Shown here: positions 55,573 to 64,000 of the stretch, piece by piece
Numbering within the stretch: the stretch's first letter is position 1
How the letters are laid out: each line of letters opens with the position of its first letter
Assembly: GCF_022761015.1 (NCBI RefSeq)
Contig: NZ_JAKWJQ010000001.1
Span: 930,001 to 994,000, forward strand
From: Humibacter sp. RRB41
GTDB taxonomy: Bacteria; Actinomycetota; Actinomycetes; Actinomycetales; Microbacteriaceae
DNA length: 64,000 bases
Direction of reading: 5' to 3'
The notes under the pieces: model-generated
Seen by the model: the letters and a program-made list of their open reading frames with translations, nothing else
Told to the model about the DNA's origin: nothing
Database searches by the model: none
Translations under genes and position numbers: made by a program

Positions 55573-56475
55573 ATGTCGATCTTCCTCAACAAGGACTCCA
55601 AGGTCATCGTCCAGGGCATCACCGGAGGCGAGGGCACCAAGCACACCGCGCTCATGCTCAAGGCCGGCACCCAGGTCGTCGGCGGCGTGAACGCACGCAA
55701 GGCCGGCACCACCGTCTCGCACACCGCGGCCGATGGGTCCGCAGTCGAACTGCCCGTCTTCGGCGCCGTCTCAGAGGCCATCGAGAAGACCGGGGCGGAT
55801 GTCTCGATCATCTTCGTGCCGCCGGCCTTCGCCAAGGATGCGATGCTCGAGGCCATCGAGGCCGAGATCCCGCTTCTCGTCGTGATCACCGAGGGCATCC
55901 CGGTGCAGGACAGTGCCGAGGCGTGGGCCGAGGCCAAGGCGAAGGGCGACAAGACCCGCATCATCGGGCCGAACTGCCCCGGGATCATCACTCCCGGTGA
56001 GTCGCTGGTGGGCATCACGCCCGCCACGATCACGGGCAAGGGCCACATCGGTCTGGTCTCGAAGTCGGGCACGCTGACCTACCAGATGATGTACGAGCTG
56101 CGCGACCTCGGCTTCTCCACCGCCATCGGCATCGGAGGCGACCCGATCATCGGCACCACCCACATCGACGCGCTCGCCGCGTTCGAGGCCGACCCCGAGA
56201 CGAAGGCGATCGTGATGATCGGCGAGATCGGCGGCGACGCCGAGGAGCGCGCGGCCGACTTCATCAAGGCGAACGTGACGAAACCGGTCGTCGGCTACGT
56301 CGCGGGCTTCACGGCGCCGGAAGGCAAGACCATGGGTCACGCCGGTGCGATCGTGTCCGGCTCCGCCGGAACCGCGCAGGCGAAGAAGGAAGCACTCGAG
56401 GCGGCGGGCGTCAAGGTCGGCAAGACGCCGAGCGAGACCGCAGCGCTCCTCCGTGAGGTCTACGCAACGCTGTAA
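55573..56475 (+). CDS. sucD: succinyl-CoA synthetase subunit alpha
   Basis: This 300-residue subunit has the CoA-binding Rossmann domain ([15 protein letters not shown]) and the phosphorylated His256 in [35 protein letters not shown] is conserved. It forms the heterodimer with SucC and is followed by a long hairpin. Confidence 0.97.
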   Translation: MSIFLNKDSKVIVQGITGGEGTKHTALMLKAGTQVVGGVNARKAGTTVSHTAADGSAVELPVFGAVSEAIEKTGADVSIIFVPPAFAKDAMLEAIEAEIPLLVVITEGIPVQDSAEAWAEAKAKGDKTRIIGPNCPGIITPGESLVGITPATITGKGHIGLVSKSGTLTYQMMYELRDLGFSTAIGIGGDPIIGTTHIDALAAFEADPETKAIVMIGEIGGDAEERAADFIKANVTKPVVGYVAGFTAPEGKTMGHAGAIVSGSAGTAQAKKEALEAAGVKVGKTPSETAALLREVYATL

Positions 56476-56497
56476 GCGCATCGAATCGCATCGAATC

Positions 56498-56556
56498 GCA
56501 GCCGCTTCGCGCAATCGCGGCCAGGTGAACTGGCTGTGGACGCGCGAAGTGGCTGC
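56498..56556. terminator. long hairpin after sucD
   Basis: The arms at 56498-56512 and 56542-56556 pair over 15 bases with one mismatch, and an inner GCCAG/CTGGC stem closes on GTGAA. It starts 23 bp after the sucD stop, preceded by a short GCATCGAATC tandem repeat (about 56478-56498). It probably terminates sucCD. Confidence 0.75.
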
Positions 56557-56722
56557 GGTCGTTGACGCTCATCTCTTACGGATGAACCGCAACCGGCATG
56601 GCCATGACGTTGTTGCAGCGTCCTAGAGTGTGTCGCAGCGGTACGGTGTGCCGTCTCGATGCGCGCCACGATGCGGACGAATCGCTGGGCGCAGCGACCG
56701 CCGACGTCGTGTGGGGGATGCC

Positions 56723-58273
56723 ATGGCGCGCCTGACCAATCAGCAACTGCAGGAGCAGCTCGAGCAGCTCGCGAGAGCGAACGAAGAACTCGCTCGCGAG
56801 GTCGAGGCGCAGCGTGTCGCGGCCGAGCAAGCTCGGGCCGATGTCGATGCAGAGCACGCAGTGGCCGAACAGGCGCGTGCGGACGTCGAGGCCGAGCGGA
56901 TCAGGTCGGCTGAGGCGATCGAGGCGGCCAGGGTGGAAGCTCTGGCGGAGGCGCGGGCGCAGGTGGATGCCGCGGCCGTGGCGAGCGTGAAGGCTGGCAC
57001 GGCAGGTGTGGCGGCCGTTAAGACGAAGAAGAAGCGCAGCTGGGGCTGGACGCTGTTGGCGACGGTGCTCGTGGTGGTCGCGTCGCTGCTCGCGCCCGTG
57101 TCCGTGGTGTCGAGCTGGGCGCAGCGCGAACTGACGAACACTGACTACTTCGTGAACACCTTCGCCCCGCTCGCGAAGAAGCCGGCGGTACAGAACCTGG
57201 TGGTGACGCAGTCGGTTGCCGCGATCGAGGCGAACGTCGATATCAAGGGCATCACCTCGGACGTCTTCACCGGCATCGAGAACCTCGGCCTGCCGCCACG
57301 CGCGTCGAGCGCCCTCGGTACCCTGCAGGCGCCGCTCGTTGCGGGCATCAAGAGCCTCATCACCTCGACGGTCACGAGCTTCGTGCAGTCGGATGCCTTC
57401 GCCACGATCTGGAAACAGGCGCTCACCACCACGCACACCCAGCTGCTCGCCACCCTGCGCGGTGACAAGAACGCGGCCGTCACCGTCGGCACAGGCGGCC
57501 AGATCGGCCTGCAACTCGGACCGATCATCGAGGCGGTGAAGAAGCAGCTCGTCGATCAGGGATTCACGTTCGCGAAGAGCATCCCTGCGATCAATCGGAC
57601 CATCGTGATCGCACAGTCGAATTCCGTCTCGCTCTACATCGGCCTGTACAACCTCGTGGTCGCGGTCGGCATCTGGCTGCCCTGGGTCGTTCTCGTGCTG
57701 CTGGCGGCCGGGGTGCTGGTGGCGCGGCGGCGCACGATCGCGCTGATCTGGGCATCGTTCGCACTCGGCCTCACGATGGTGCTCGTCGGCATAGGGATCT
57801 CGGTGGGCAAGACGATCTTCCAACTCTCCGTCGCCGACGTGATACCCGCGGATGCCGCAGGCACGATCTACAGCGGCATCCTGCAATTCGTGCAGAGCAT
57901 CGTCGTCGCGGTCGCCGTGCTCGCGTTCACGGTGTTCGTGATCGCCGTTCTGTCCGGTCCGTTCAGATGGGCCGCAGCCCTGCGCGGATACGTGAGCTCC
58001 GGCTTCGCAGCGGCTCGTCGGGGTGCGGAACGGCACGGCATCAGCACCGGCAAGGTCGGCGATTGGATGTACCGTCAGCGCCTGCTGCTCCGCGTGCTGG
58101 TCGGGCTCATCGCAGCAGCGATCGTGGTGTTCGGCCGGCCCCTCACGCCGCCGCTCATCGTCTGGACAGCGGTCATCGCCATTGTCGTGGTCGCCGTGCT
58201 CGAGCTGCTCGCCAGGCCACCGGTCGAAGCGGACGAAACGGATGCCGCGACGCCGTTCGCCGCGACCGCCTGA
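56723..58273 (+). CDS. membrane protein with N-terminal coiled coil
   Basis: This 516-residue protein starts with a long charged heptad-rich region (residues 5-95, many Ala, Glu, Gln and Arg), likely a cytoplasmic coiled coil. One membrane helix (WTLLATVLVVVASLLAPVSVV), an extracytoplasmic domain of about 200 residues, then four more helices and a last pair near the C-terminus follow. I do not recognise a family with a known role. It occupies the position between sucD and perM that another membrane protein (Rv0954) holds in Mycobacterium. GGGGG precedes the ATG. Confidence 0.8.
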   Translation: MARLTNQQLQEQLEQLARANEELAREVEAQRVAAEQARADVDAEHAVAEQARADVEAERIRSAEAIEAARVEALAEARAQVDAAAVASVKAGTAGVAAVKTKKKRSWGWTLLATVLVVVASLLAPVSVVSSWAQRELTNTDYFVNTFAPLAKKPAVQNLVVTQSVAAIEANVDIKGITSDVFTGIENLGLPPRASSALGTLQAPLVAGIKSLITSTVTSFVQSDAFATIWKQALTTTHTQLLATLRGDKNAAVTVGTGGQIGLQLGPIIEAVKKQLVDQGFTFAKSIPAINRTIVIAQSNSVSLYIGLYNLVVAVGIWLPWVVLVLLAAGVLVARRRTIALIWASFALGLTMVLVGIGISVGKTIFQLSVADVIPADAAGTIYSGILQFVQSIVVAVAVLAFTVFVIAVLSGPFRWAAALRGYVSSGFAAARRGAERHGISTGKVGDWMYRQRLLLRVLVGLIAAAIVVFGRPLTPPLIVWTAVIAIVVVAVLELLARPPVEADETDAATPFAATA

Positions 58274-58385
58274 CCTCCGCGACTGCTTGACCGTGGCGCC
58301 GGCCGGCGTCGGAGCGCTGACAGCTGTCTGTGCCTTGGCGCGCCAGCAGGAATGGGTTCCTCATCGCCGGTAGGGTCGATGCCGC

Positions 58386-59762
58386 ATGAACCGCATCGCC
58401 GTCTCCCTTCTCGCCGCGCTCGACGCGGTGATCGCGCTCGGTATCGGCGTGGCGATTCCACTCGTTCCGCTCACGATCATGTGGGGTGTGCAGTTCAACC
58501 TCGCCGCCGATTGGGTGACGTTCTGGCGTGCCGCCTGCGACGTGTGGCTGCTCGGCCATGGCGTCGACGTGACCGTCACGCTCGACCCGGCGGTGGCTGC
58601 CGGTTTCGGGCTCGGCGGCCAGACCGTGTTCACCGTGACCATCGCGGCGCTCGGGTTCGCCGTGCTGACCGCGCTGCTCGGATCACGCACCGGACGCCGG
58701 GCCTGGGCGACCCCGCACGCGATCACGGCGTCCGTGACCGGGGTCGTGGTGTTCGCCGTGCTGTCGACCATCGTCACGTTGAGCGCGCACACCGGGCCGA
58801 TCGTGCCGTCGCTGCTGCAGGGCGCGATCCTGCCGGCCGGGGTCTTCGCGCTCGGAATCGTGATCGGGCTGGCCGCGGCAGAGACACACGATCGCGCGGA
58901 CACCGGGCTCGCGGATCACGGCGCCCGGGATCACGAGCCCGGCGGGCGGGCATCCGTGCCGTGGCCGGTGAGCAGCTGGAGTCCGTCGACGCGCGCTGTG
59001 CTCGCTGCGTCGCTGAGGGGCGCGGTCGCGGCATCCCTGCTGATCGTGGCTGTCGCAGCCCTGTTCCTCGCCGTGCTGATGGCGGTGCGCTACGGCAGGA
59101 TCGTGGCCCTCTACGAGGCACTGCAACCCGGCGCGCTGGGTTCGGCCGCGCTCACTCTCACCCAGCTGGCACTGCTGCCGAACGCCGTGATCTGGACGGC
59201 TTCGTGGCTCGCCGGTCCAGGCTTCGCGCTCGGCACCGGTTCGTCGGTCGATCCGACGCAGACGCTGGTCGGCCCCCTGCCGAACGTGCCGCTGCTCGGA
59301 GCGCTGCCGCAGAGCGATCCGGCGTTCGGGCTCATCGGCGTGCTCGCACCCGTTCTGTGCGGCGTGGCCGCCGGCATGCTCACCAGGCAGCGACTGAACC
59401 CAATGTTCGCCCCACGCGCCCTTCGCCTGTCCCGTCAGGATGACTGGAGCACTGGTCGACTCGCACTCGTCGTGCTCGGAACGGCTGTCGGCTCCGGCGC
59501 GATCGTCGGCCTGCTCGCCTGGTGGTCGGCCGGCGCGATCGGACCCGGCCGTCTTCAGCACGCCGGACCCAACGGACTCCTCATCGCCGGTGCCGTCGCG
59601 CTCGAGGTGCTCGTGGGCGCGGCGATCGGCATCGCCCTTCGTCGGCAGAGCGACGACGCAGAGCCGCATCTCAGCCTGCGCGAGCGCAGGACCGTGGCGC
59701 AGTCGACGGCATCCGACACCGCACCGATTCCGCGTCTGGGTGCAAAGGAGCCGTGGTCGTGA
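58386..59762 (+). CDS. PerM-like cell-division membrane protein (DUF6350)
   Basis: This 458-residue protein has about eight to ten membrane helices and a Thr/Asp-rich soluble loop near residues 165-195. Its hydrophobic layout, the segment LAADWVTFWRAACDVWLLGHGVDVTV, and its place directly upstream of purN-purH match the DUF6350/PerM family, which in mycobacteria supports divisome stability. Function here is by family only. Confidence 0.8.
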   Translation: MNRIAVSLLAALDAVIALGIGVAIPLVPLTIMWGVQFNLAADWVTFWRAACDVWLLGHGVDVTVTLDPAVAAGFGLGGQTVFTVTIAALGFAVLTALLGSRTGRRAWATPHAITASVTGVVVFAVLSTIVTLSAHTGPIVPSLLQGAILPAGVFALGIVIGLAAAETHDRADTGLADHGARDHEPGGRASVPWPVSSWSPSTRAVLAASLRGAVAASLLIVAVAALFLAVLMAVRYGRIVALYEALQPGALGSAALTLTQLALLPNAVIWTASWLAGPGFALGTGSSVDPTQTLVGPLPNVPLLGALPQSDPAFGLIGVLAPVLCGVAAGMLTRQRLNPMFAPRALRLSRQDDWSTGRLALVVLGTAVGSGAIVGLLAWWSAGAIGPGRLQHAGPNGLLIAGAVALEVLVGAAIGIALRRQSDDAEPHLSLRERRTVAQSTASDTAPIPRLGAKEPWS

Positions 59763-59841
59763 TGACCGCCTTGCAGTCCCATCTTGACGTTGCGGCAGCC
59801 CTGTAGCGGCACGAAGAGCCAGTCGCTTCGGCCCTCGCGGT

Positions 59842-59857
59842 GTGCTCAATCGAGCAC
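59842..59857. promoter_or_regulatory. inverted repeat at the purN promoter
   Basis: GTGCTC-AATC-GAGCAC is a perfect 6-4-6 inverted repeat. It lies about where the -35 region of the purN promoter would be, so it may be an operator. It could also be a weak hairpin at the end of the perM transcript. Confidence 0.4.
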
Positions 59858-59868
59858 TCGCGCGCCGG

Positions 59869-59874
59869 TAGGCT
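59869..59874 (+). promoter_or_regulatory. -10 box of leaderless purN promoter
   Basis: TAGGCT is followed by six bases and the GTG at 59881. The start codon is therefore probably the first codon of the mRNA. Confidence 0.5.
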
Positions 59875-59880
59875 TGGGGG

Positions 59881-60477
59881 GTGCTGTCGCTCGTCGTGCT
59901 GGTCTCAGGCCAGGGATCCAACCTGCGCTCTCTGCTCGAGGCATCCTCCGATGCGGAGTTTCCGGCCAGGGTCGTCGCCGTCGGCAGCGACCGCGACGAT
60001 GCAGGTGGCCTGCAGGTGGCAGAGGAATACGGCATCCCGACGTTCACTGTGGCGTTCTCGTCCTTCGACAGCCGGGAGGAGTGGGGCGACGCCGTGCTCG
60101 AGCAGATCGTGCAGTGGCGGCCCGACGTGGTCATCCTCTCGGGGTTCATGCGACTCTTCCCGTCGCGGGTGGTCGATGCGCTCAGTCCGAACATGATCAA
60201 CACCCATCCGGCGTTCCTGCCGGAGTTCCCCGGTGCCCACGGGGTGCGCGACGCGCTCGCCGCCGGCGTCTCGCAGACCGGGGCGAGCGTGATCGTCGTC
60301 GACAACGGTGTCGACTCCGGCCCGATCATCGCCCGCGAACGCGTGCCGGTTCTGCCCGACGACACGGAGGGCAGTCTGCACGATCGCATCAAGGTCGTGG
60401 AGCGCCGCCTGCTCATCCAGGCAGTTCTCGACATCGCCAACGGACACATCGACCTCAAGGAGCTGGCCACAGCATGA
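59881..60477 (+). CDS. purN: phosphoribosylglycinamide formyltransferase
   Basis: This 198-residue enzyme adds the formyl group from 10-formyl-THF to GAR in purine synthesis. It begins with GTG and [20 protein letters not shown]. The catalytic region [21 protein letters not shown] and [13 protein letters not shown] gives the Asn-His-Asp triad. It overlaps purH by ATGA. Confidence 0.95.
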   Translation: MLSLVVLVSGQGSNLRSLLEASSDAEFPARVVAVGSDRDDAGGLQVAEEYGIPTFTVAFSSFDSREEWGDAVLEQIVQWRPDVVILSGFMRLFPSRVVDALSPNMINTHPAFLPEFPGAHGVRDALAAGVSQTGASVIVVDNGVDSGPIIARERVPVLPDDTEGSLHDRIKVVERRLLIQAVLDIANGHIDLKELATA

Positions 60478-62072
60478 GCGCACCGCACGCCGCAGATCCG
60501 AGCCTCTACCGCGAACGCGACGTCATTCCCGTGCGTCGTGCGTTGCTCTCAGCCATCGACAAGACGGGCATCGTCGAGCTGGCGGCGACGCTGAAGAACG
60601 CCGGCGTGGAGCTCGTCTCGACCGGCAACACGGCGCGCGTCATCCGCGAGGCGGGCCTCGACGTCACGGATGTCTCCGATCTCACCGGATTCCCCGAATC
60701 GCTCGGCGGGCGCGTCAAGACACTGCACCCGGCCGTGCACGCCGGCCTGCTCGCCGACCTGCGCCTCGAGGACCACGAACGACAGCTCGCCGAGCTCGGC
60801 ATCGCACCCTTCGAGCTCGTGATCAGCAACCTGTACCCGTTCGCGCAGACGGTCGCCTCGGGCGCCGATGCGTCGGAGATCGTCGAGAACATCGACATCG
60901 GCGGCCCGGCCATGGTGCGCGCCTCCGCGAAGAACTTCGCGAACGTCGCCATCGTCACCTCGCCTTCCCGCTACGCGGAGGTGGCGGATGCCGTCGCTGC
61001 CGGCGGCACGACGCTCGCGTTCCGCACGGCGCTGGCCCGCGACGCCTTCCGCCACACGGCGAGTTACGACGTCGCCGTCGCCTCATGGCTGGGCAGCACG
61101 ATCGCCGCCGACGACGAGGGCACCGGATTCCCGGCGTGGGTGGGCGCGACCTGGCAGCGCGAGGCGTCGCTGCGCTACGGCGAGAACAGCCACCAGGGCG
61201 CTGCACTCTACGAGAGCGTGGGCGGCAACGGCATCGCACAGGCCGAGCAGCTCGGCGGCAAGGAGATGTCGTACAACAACTACGTCGACGCGGATGCCGC
61301 CTTGCGCGCCGCCAACGACTTCGCGTCCCCTGCCGTGGCGATCATCAAGCACGCGAACCCCTGCGGCATCGCGGTGACGGGGGAGTCCGACGACATCGCG
61401 GATGCCCACCGCAAGGCGCACGAGTGCGATCCGCAGTCCGCGTTCGGCGGCGTCATCGCCGCGAACCGCACCGTCACGCTCGCGATGGCGCAGTCCGTGA
61501 AGCCGATCTTCACCGAGGTGATCATCGCGCCGGACTACGAGGCTCAGGCACTGGAGCTGCTGCAGACGAAGAAGGACCTGCGCATCCTCAAGCTGCAGCC
61601 CGGCTTCGCGCTGCCGGCCGTCGAGTACAAGCAGCTCTCCGGCGGCATGCTCATGCAGGTCTCCGATCACCGGTTCACGCCGGCTTCGGAGTGGACTCTC
61701 GTGTCGGGCGAGGCAGCGGATGCCGCGACCCTCGCAGACCTCGAATTCGCGTGGACCGCGTGCCGGGCCGTCAAGTCGAACGCCATCCTGCTCGCGTCGG
61801 GCGGGGCGTCGGTCGGCGTCGGCATGGGGCAGGTGAACCGCGTCGACTCCTGCGATCTCGCCGTCAAGCGCGCGGGTGACCGCGCTGCGGGATCGGTCGC
61901 GGCGTCGGATGCCTACTTCCCGTTCCCCGACGGCGCTGAGACCCTGATCGCTGCAGGCGTGAAGGCGATCGTGCAGCCGGGCGGATCGATCCGTGACCAG
62001 CTCGTGATCGACGCAGCGAAGGCCGCAGGCGTCACGATGTACTTCACAGGCGAGCGCCACTTCTTCCACTGA
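60474..62072 (+). CDS. purH: bifunctional AICAR transformylase / IMP cyclohydrolase
   Basis: This 532-residue enzyme carries out the last two steps of IMP synthesis. The N-terminal cyclohydrolase (MGS-like) domain has [26 protein letters not shown] and [16 protein letters not shown]. The transformylase domain has [24 protein letters not shown] and [10 protein letters not shown], with the catalytic Lys-His pair. It ends [13 protein letters not shown], the usual PurH terminus. Its IMP product feeds guaB and guaA. Confidence 0.97.
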   Translation: MSAPHAADPSLYRERDVIPVRRALLSAIDKTGIVELAATLKNAGVELVSTGNTARVIREAGLDVTDVSDLTGFPESLGGRVKTLHPAVHAGLLADLRLEDHERQLAELGIAPFELVISNLYPFAQTVASGADASEIVENIDIGGPAMVRASAKNFANVAIVTSPSRYAEVADAVAAGGTTLAFRTALARDAFRHTASYDVAVASWLGSTIAADDEGTGFPAWVGATWQREASLRYGENSHQGAALYESVGGNGIAQAEQLGGKEMSYNNYVDADAALRAANDFASPAVAIIKHANPCGIAVTGESDDIADAHRKAHECDPQSAFGGVIAANRTVTLAMAQSVKPIFTEVIIAPDYEAQALELLQTKKDLRILKLQPGFALPAVEYKQLSGGMLMQVSDHRFTPASEWTLVSGEAADAATLADLEFAWTACRAVKSNAILLASGGASVGVGMGQVNRVDSCDLAVKRAGDRAAGSVAASDAYFPFPDGAETLIAAGVKAIVQPGGSIRDQLVIDAAKAAGVTMYFTGERHFFH

Positions 62073-62357
62073 CGACTGAGGCGAGAGCGGAGGACGCTTG
62101 CGTGCTCTGCCGAGCCGATGGAGTCAGTCGGGCGCGAAGCGCACGCACTGATCCTCCCGCCGGTTGGGGAGCGCGCCGCAGGCACGCCTATCGAAAGCCC
62201 CGTTTGAAAGTCAAATAATGCGAACCCCGAGCTCGAGGTTCGCATTATTTGACTTCGAAACGGCCTTTGGGGGACCGAAAACGTCCTCGGGAGGTCTGAC
62301 GGGGGAGGGGCGTCTGCGGCGACCGCGGCGCGCTCAACCGGCGGAGGCGCGGGGCCG
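62073..62357. other. gene-free interval with AT-rich hairpin
   Basis: No intact gene is seen between purH and the MaoC remnant. The interval holds the AT-rich inverted repeat at 62200-62263 and otherwise sequence without motifs that I can name. Confidence 0.6.
62200..62263. repeat. AT-rich 19-bp perfect inverted repeat
   Basis: AAGTCAAATAATGCGAACC (62208-62226) and its exact complement (62237-62255) enclose CCGAGCTCGA. Outer CCGTTT/AAACGG arms extend the pairing after a two-base mismatch. The arms are far richer in A and T than anything nearby. It may be a terminator for purH or the trace of an element; it borders a decayed region. Confidence 0.85.
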
Positions 62358-62548
62358 CCCCGCTCCACCAGGTAGACGTGGACGAGGGCGAGAACGACCT
62401 CTCCGTCCTCGTTCTGAACGGTCACTCGCTCGTCGATGAGACCGTGTTCCGTTCGGGTCGCATGGTCGCGCTTGTCCACGATTTCGGCGCTAGTGGTGAC
62501 GGTGTCGCCGATGAAGACCAGACGCACGAAGCGCACCCTGTCGTACCC
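62358..62548 (-). pseudogene. MaoC-family dehydratase remnant (C-terminal part)
   Basis: After an in-frame TAG (62549-62551) the frame reads GYDRVRFVRLVFIGDTV, then AEIVDKRDHATR, and ends near HVYLVERGG. This resembles the last third of MaoC-like hydratases (the second half of the hotdog fold). The catalytic N-terminal half with its Asp and His is missing. The frame stays open beyond the homology but with Pro/Ala-rich filler. I take it as a gene fragment. Confidence 0.65.
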
Positions 62549-62616
62549 CTAGCTCATCGACCGGGGATTGATGTCGACTGCGTGGCGCACCCGGGCACAC
62601 AAAGAGGTGAACTCCG

Positions 62617-62883
62617 ATGCATGACCGTCCCGCGCGCATGGTGATGATCGACGCCCACCAGCATGTCTGGGACCTTCGGCGGAGCCCGCAGCCCCTGCCG
62701 TTCGAGGGCAGCTGGTTCCCCGACGCCTTCGTCGGCTCGATGGGGGTGCTGCAGAGGTATCTCGAAGGGTCGATCGCGACGCTTCCGACCTCGGTCGACG
62801 ACGTGCAGCACACGATGGCGATCGTCGAGGCCGCGTACGACTCGAACGAGCGCGGCGGGGTGGTGCCGCACAACCTGAACTGA
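62617..62883 (+). pseudogene. chimeric fragment: amidohydrolase N-terminus joined to Gfo/Idh/MocA C-terminus
   Basis: The 88-residue frame begins MVMIDAHQHVWDLRRSP, the metal-binding start of amidohydrolases of the fuconolactonase type. It then switches near PLPFEGSWFPDAFVG to a segment with LPTSVDDVQHTMAIVEAAYDSNERG, typical of the C-terminus of Gfo/Idh/MocA sugar dehydrogenases. Neither half can be active. It looks like the scar of a deletion that fused two neighbouring catabolic genes. Confidence 0.65.
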
Positions 62884-63125
62884 CCCCCCACTTCGGGGGA
62901 ACCGGCGGCCGCTGCGACGCCCCGAGTTCGGCGGCCTGCCGCGCGACACGCCGCTGCGGCATATGACGAGCGGATGCCGTCGCGAGCGTCAGGCGGAAGA
63001 AAGTCGTTGCACCCCTCTTGAGCCTGGGTCTAGCGTCACCGATGTCGGCTCCATGGGGTCGCGGTGTTCGGGTCACCGCGGATGGAGTTCTTCAGCTCGG
63101 GGTAGCCGTGACAGGGCGAAAGCGC

Positions 63126-64000
63126 ATGTCGACGGATCGGGATACCGGTCACGTCACTTCACGCGCACCTGCACGCCGCCGGTCGGCAGTCGTCGTTTTC
63201 GCGGCGGTGATCAGCGCTTTCGCGCTCGCCCTCGCGCAGTCCGTGGTCACGGGTCCGGCATTCGCCGACTCCGCGGCACCCGCGACGCACACCATCACGG
63301 TGCACGTCCAACTGCCACCGCAGCCCGCACCGGCACCCGCGCCGACTCCGACGACGACAACGACGACTACTCAGGCGCCGGCGCCGGTCGTCACCCAGCA
63401 GGTGGTGCAACAGGTCGATCCCTCGTTGCTCGCGGCGCTGCTGGCGTCGTTGGCAGCTTCGCAGCAGAGCGTTCCGGCCACGATCAGCACGCCGAGCCAC
63501 AGCACCTCTGGGCACACCACGTCGCCGTACGGGTCGAACTGCCACATGACCAAGGGCGGCTCGACGCCGACCTCGACCCCGACCCCGACGACCACCGTCG
63601 ATCCGACGACGAACACCGTGACGAGTTCCTCGTCGACCAGCACGTCCAGCAGCACGCTGGTGTGCGGGCCCGGCACCACCGGTCCCACCTCGGTGGGCGG
63701 TTCGACGCAGACGGGGGACCCCTCGTCGACGCCGACTCCCACTCCGACGCCGACCCCTACTCCGACCTCGACCCCCACCCCTACGCCGACGCAGACCAGC
63801 GATCCGACGCCGACGCCCTCCTCGAACCCGGGCAGCACCGACACCCCGAGCAGCGACTCGACTCCTGAGCCGAGCGCCGACGGCCGTGTCGTGTTGCACG
63901 GCGGCCTGGGTGCATCGCTCGGATTCGCATTCGTGTTCGATGCGACGGATGCCTCGACGCCGGCCGATCCCGCGGGCTCCACTCCCGCCGCCACCGACCA
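63126..64000 (+). CDS. secreted Thr/Pro-rich protein (3' end beyond window)
   Basis: The frame is open from ATG 63126 (or GTG 63108) to the window edge, at least 291 residues. A signal peptide follows a basic RAPARRRS: hydrophobic core AVVVFAAVISAFALALAQSV and a cleavage site after PAFA (residue 47). The mature part has poly-Thr, a QQVVQQVDPSLLAALLASLAASQQ helix, two Cys (SNCHM, LVCGPG) and long TP repeats of the cell-wall-spanning type. The last visible part is more globular. A surface or wall-anchored role is likely. Confidence 0.8.
   Translation, partial: MSTDRDTGHVTSRAPARRRSAVVVFAAVISAFALALAQSVVTGPAFADSAAPATHTITVHVQLPPQPAPAPAPTPTTTTTTTQAPAPVVTQQVVQQVDPSLLAALLASLAASQQSVPATISTPSHSTSGHTTSPYGSNCHMTKGGSTPTSTPTPTTTVDPTTNTVTSSSSTSTSSSTLVCGPGTTGPTSVGGSTQTGDPSSTPTPTPTPTPTPTSTPTPTPTQTSDPTPTPSSNPGSTDTPSSDSTPEPSADGRVVLHGGLGASLGFAFVFDATDASTPADPAGSTPAATD

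Noticed and set aside
59784-60473. Upstream extension of the purH frame
   Set aside because: It runs through purN in another frame; PurH proteins start at the ATG at 60474, which overlaps the purN stop.
63720-63830. Possible CRISPR-like short repeats
   Set aside because: The repeated CCGACGCC/ACTCCGACG units are irregular, adjacent and in frame with Thr-Pro codons; there are no spacers and no cas genes.
62963-63868. Frame with DADPYSDLDPHPYADAD-like repeats
   Set aside because: It is the shifted reading of the Thr/Pro repeat DNA of the secreted protein and has no signal peptide or start signal.
63371-63994. Minus-strand Val/Gly-rich elastin-like frame
   Set aside because: It is the antisense of the Thr/Pro repeats; low-complexity coding DNA gives this pattern on the other strand.

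Overview
The window is high-GC DNA from an actinobacterium, most likely family Microbacteriaceae (Leifsonia/Microbacterium-like). The signs are a CIRCE-controlled stand-alone groES, the block pcrA ... sucC-sucD ... perM-purN-purH (an order also known from Mycobacterium), a cysteine-less GuaB3, a DUF3817-guaA pair, many leaderless promoters, and a very frequent GGATGCC/GGCATCC word. No rRNA, tRNA, CRISPR array, intact insertion sequence or prophage was seen.

Layout. 1-4080: methyltransferase fragment, groES with CIRCE and terminator, rarD-type transporter, a small membrane protein, guaB. 4160-16940: a complete aerobic phenylacetate island. paaJ-paaF-paaH, a hotdog thioesterase and paaZ come first, then the leftward paaI-paaK-paaR operon and the rightward paaABCDE operon, then paaG. 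Two PaaR-type operators lie at 4160-4181 and 12292-12313; the second sits between divergent promoters. Together the genes activate phenylacetate (PaaK), epoxidise the ring (PaaABCDE), isomerise to the oxepin (PaaG), open and oxidise it (PaaZ), and run beta-oxidation to acetyl-CoA and succinyl-CoA (PaaF, PaaH, PaaJ). 16959-21866: LLM oxidoreductase and a 2-oxoacid dehydrogenase E1a-E1b-E2 operon behind an Lrp/AsnC regulator. 21896-22849: a ParD-like/zeta-like toxin-antitoxin pair with its own operator.

22913-32542: accessory and housekeeping genes (DUF1707, DJ-1/PfpI, FUSC transporter, MalY/PatB aminotransferase, DoxX and its divergent TetR, DUF2277, GuaB3, GlpD), then an AbiEi-like/DUF559 protein flanked by two inverted copies of a palindromic repeat. 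32865-43497: K+/cation-proton antiporter pair, SURF1, DUF3817, guaA (apparently with an AUU start), acetate transporter and acs, Bax-inhibitor-like protein, GDPD. 43590-48526: esterase, hydrolase, DoxX, a divergent SDR/MarR pair and a methyltransferase.

48760-62072: pcrA, murQ, small proteins, DUF2236 oxygenase-like protein, sucCD, two membrane proteins, purN and purH. 62073-63125 holds no intact gene: it has an AT-rich 19-bp inverted repeat, a MaoC remnant and a chimeric amidohydrolase/oxidoreductase fragment. A secreted Thr/Pro-rich protein starts near 63126 and runs off the window.

Main items for a second look are the family of long intergenic hairpins, the palindrome-bounded AbiEi/DUF559 gene, the over-represented GGATGCC word that goes against codon bias, the AUU start of guaA, the PaaR operator pair, and the gene graveyard at the right end.
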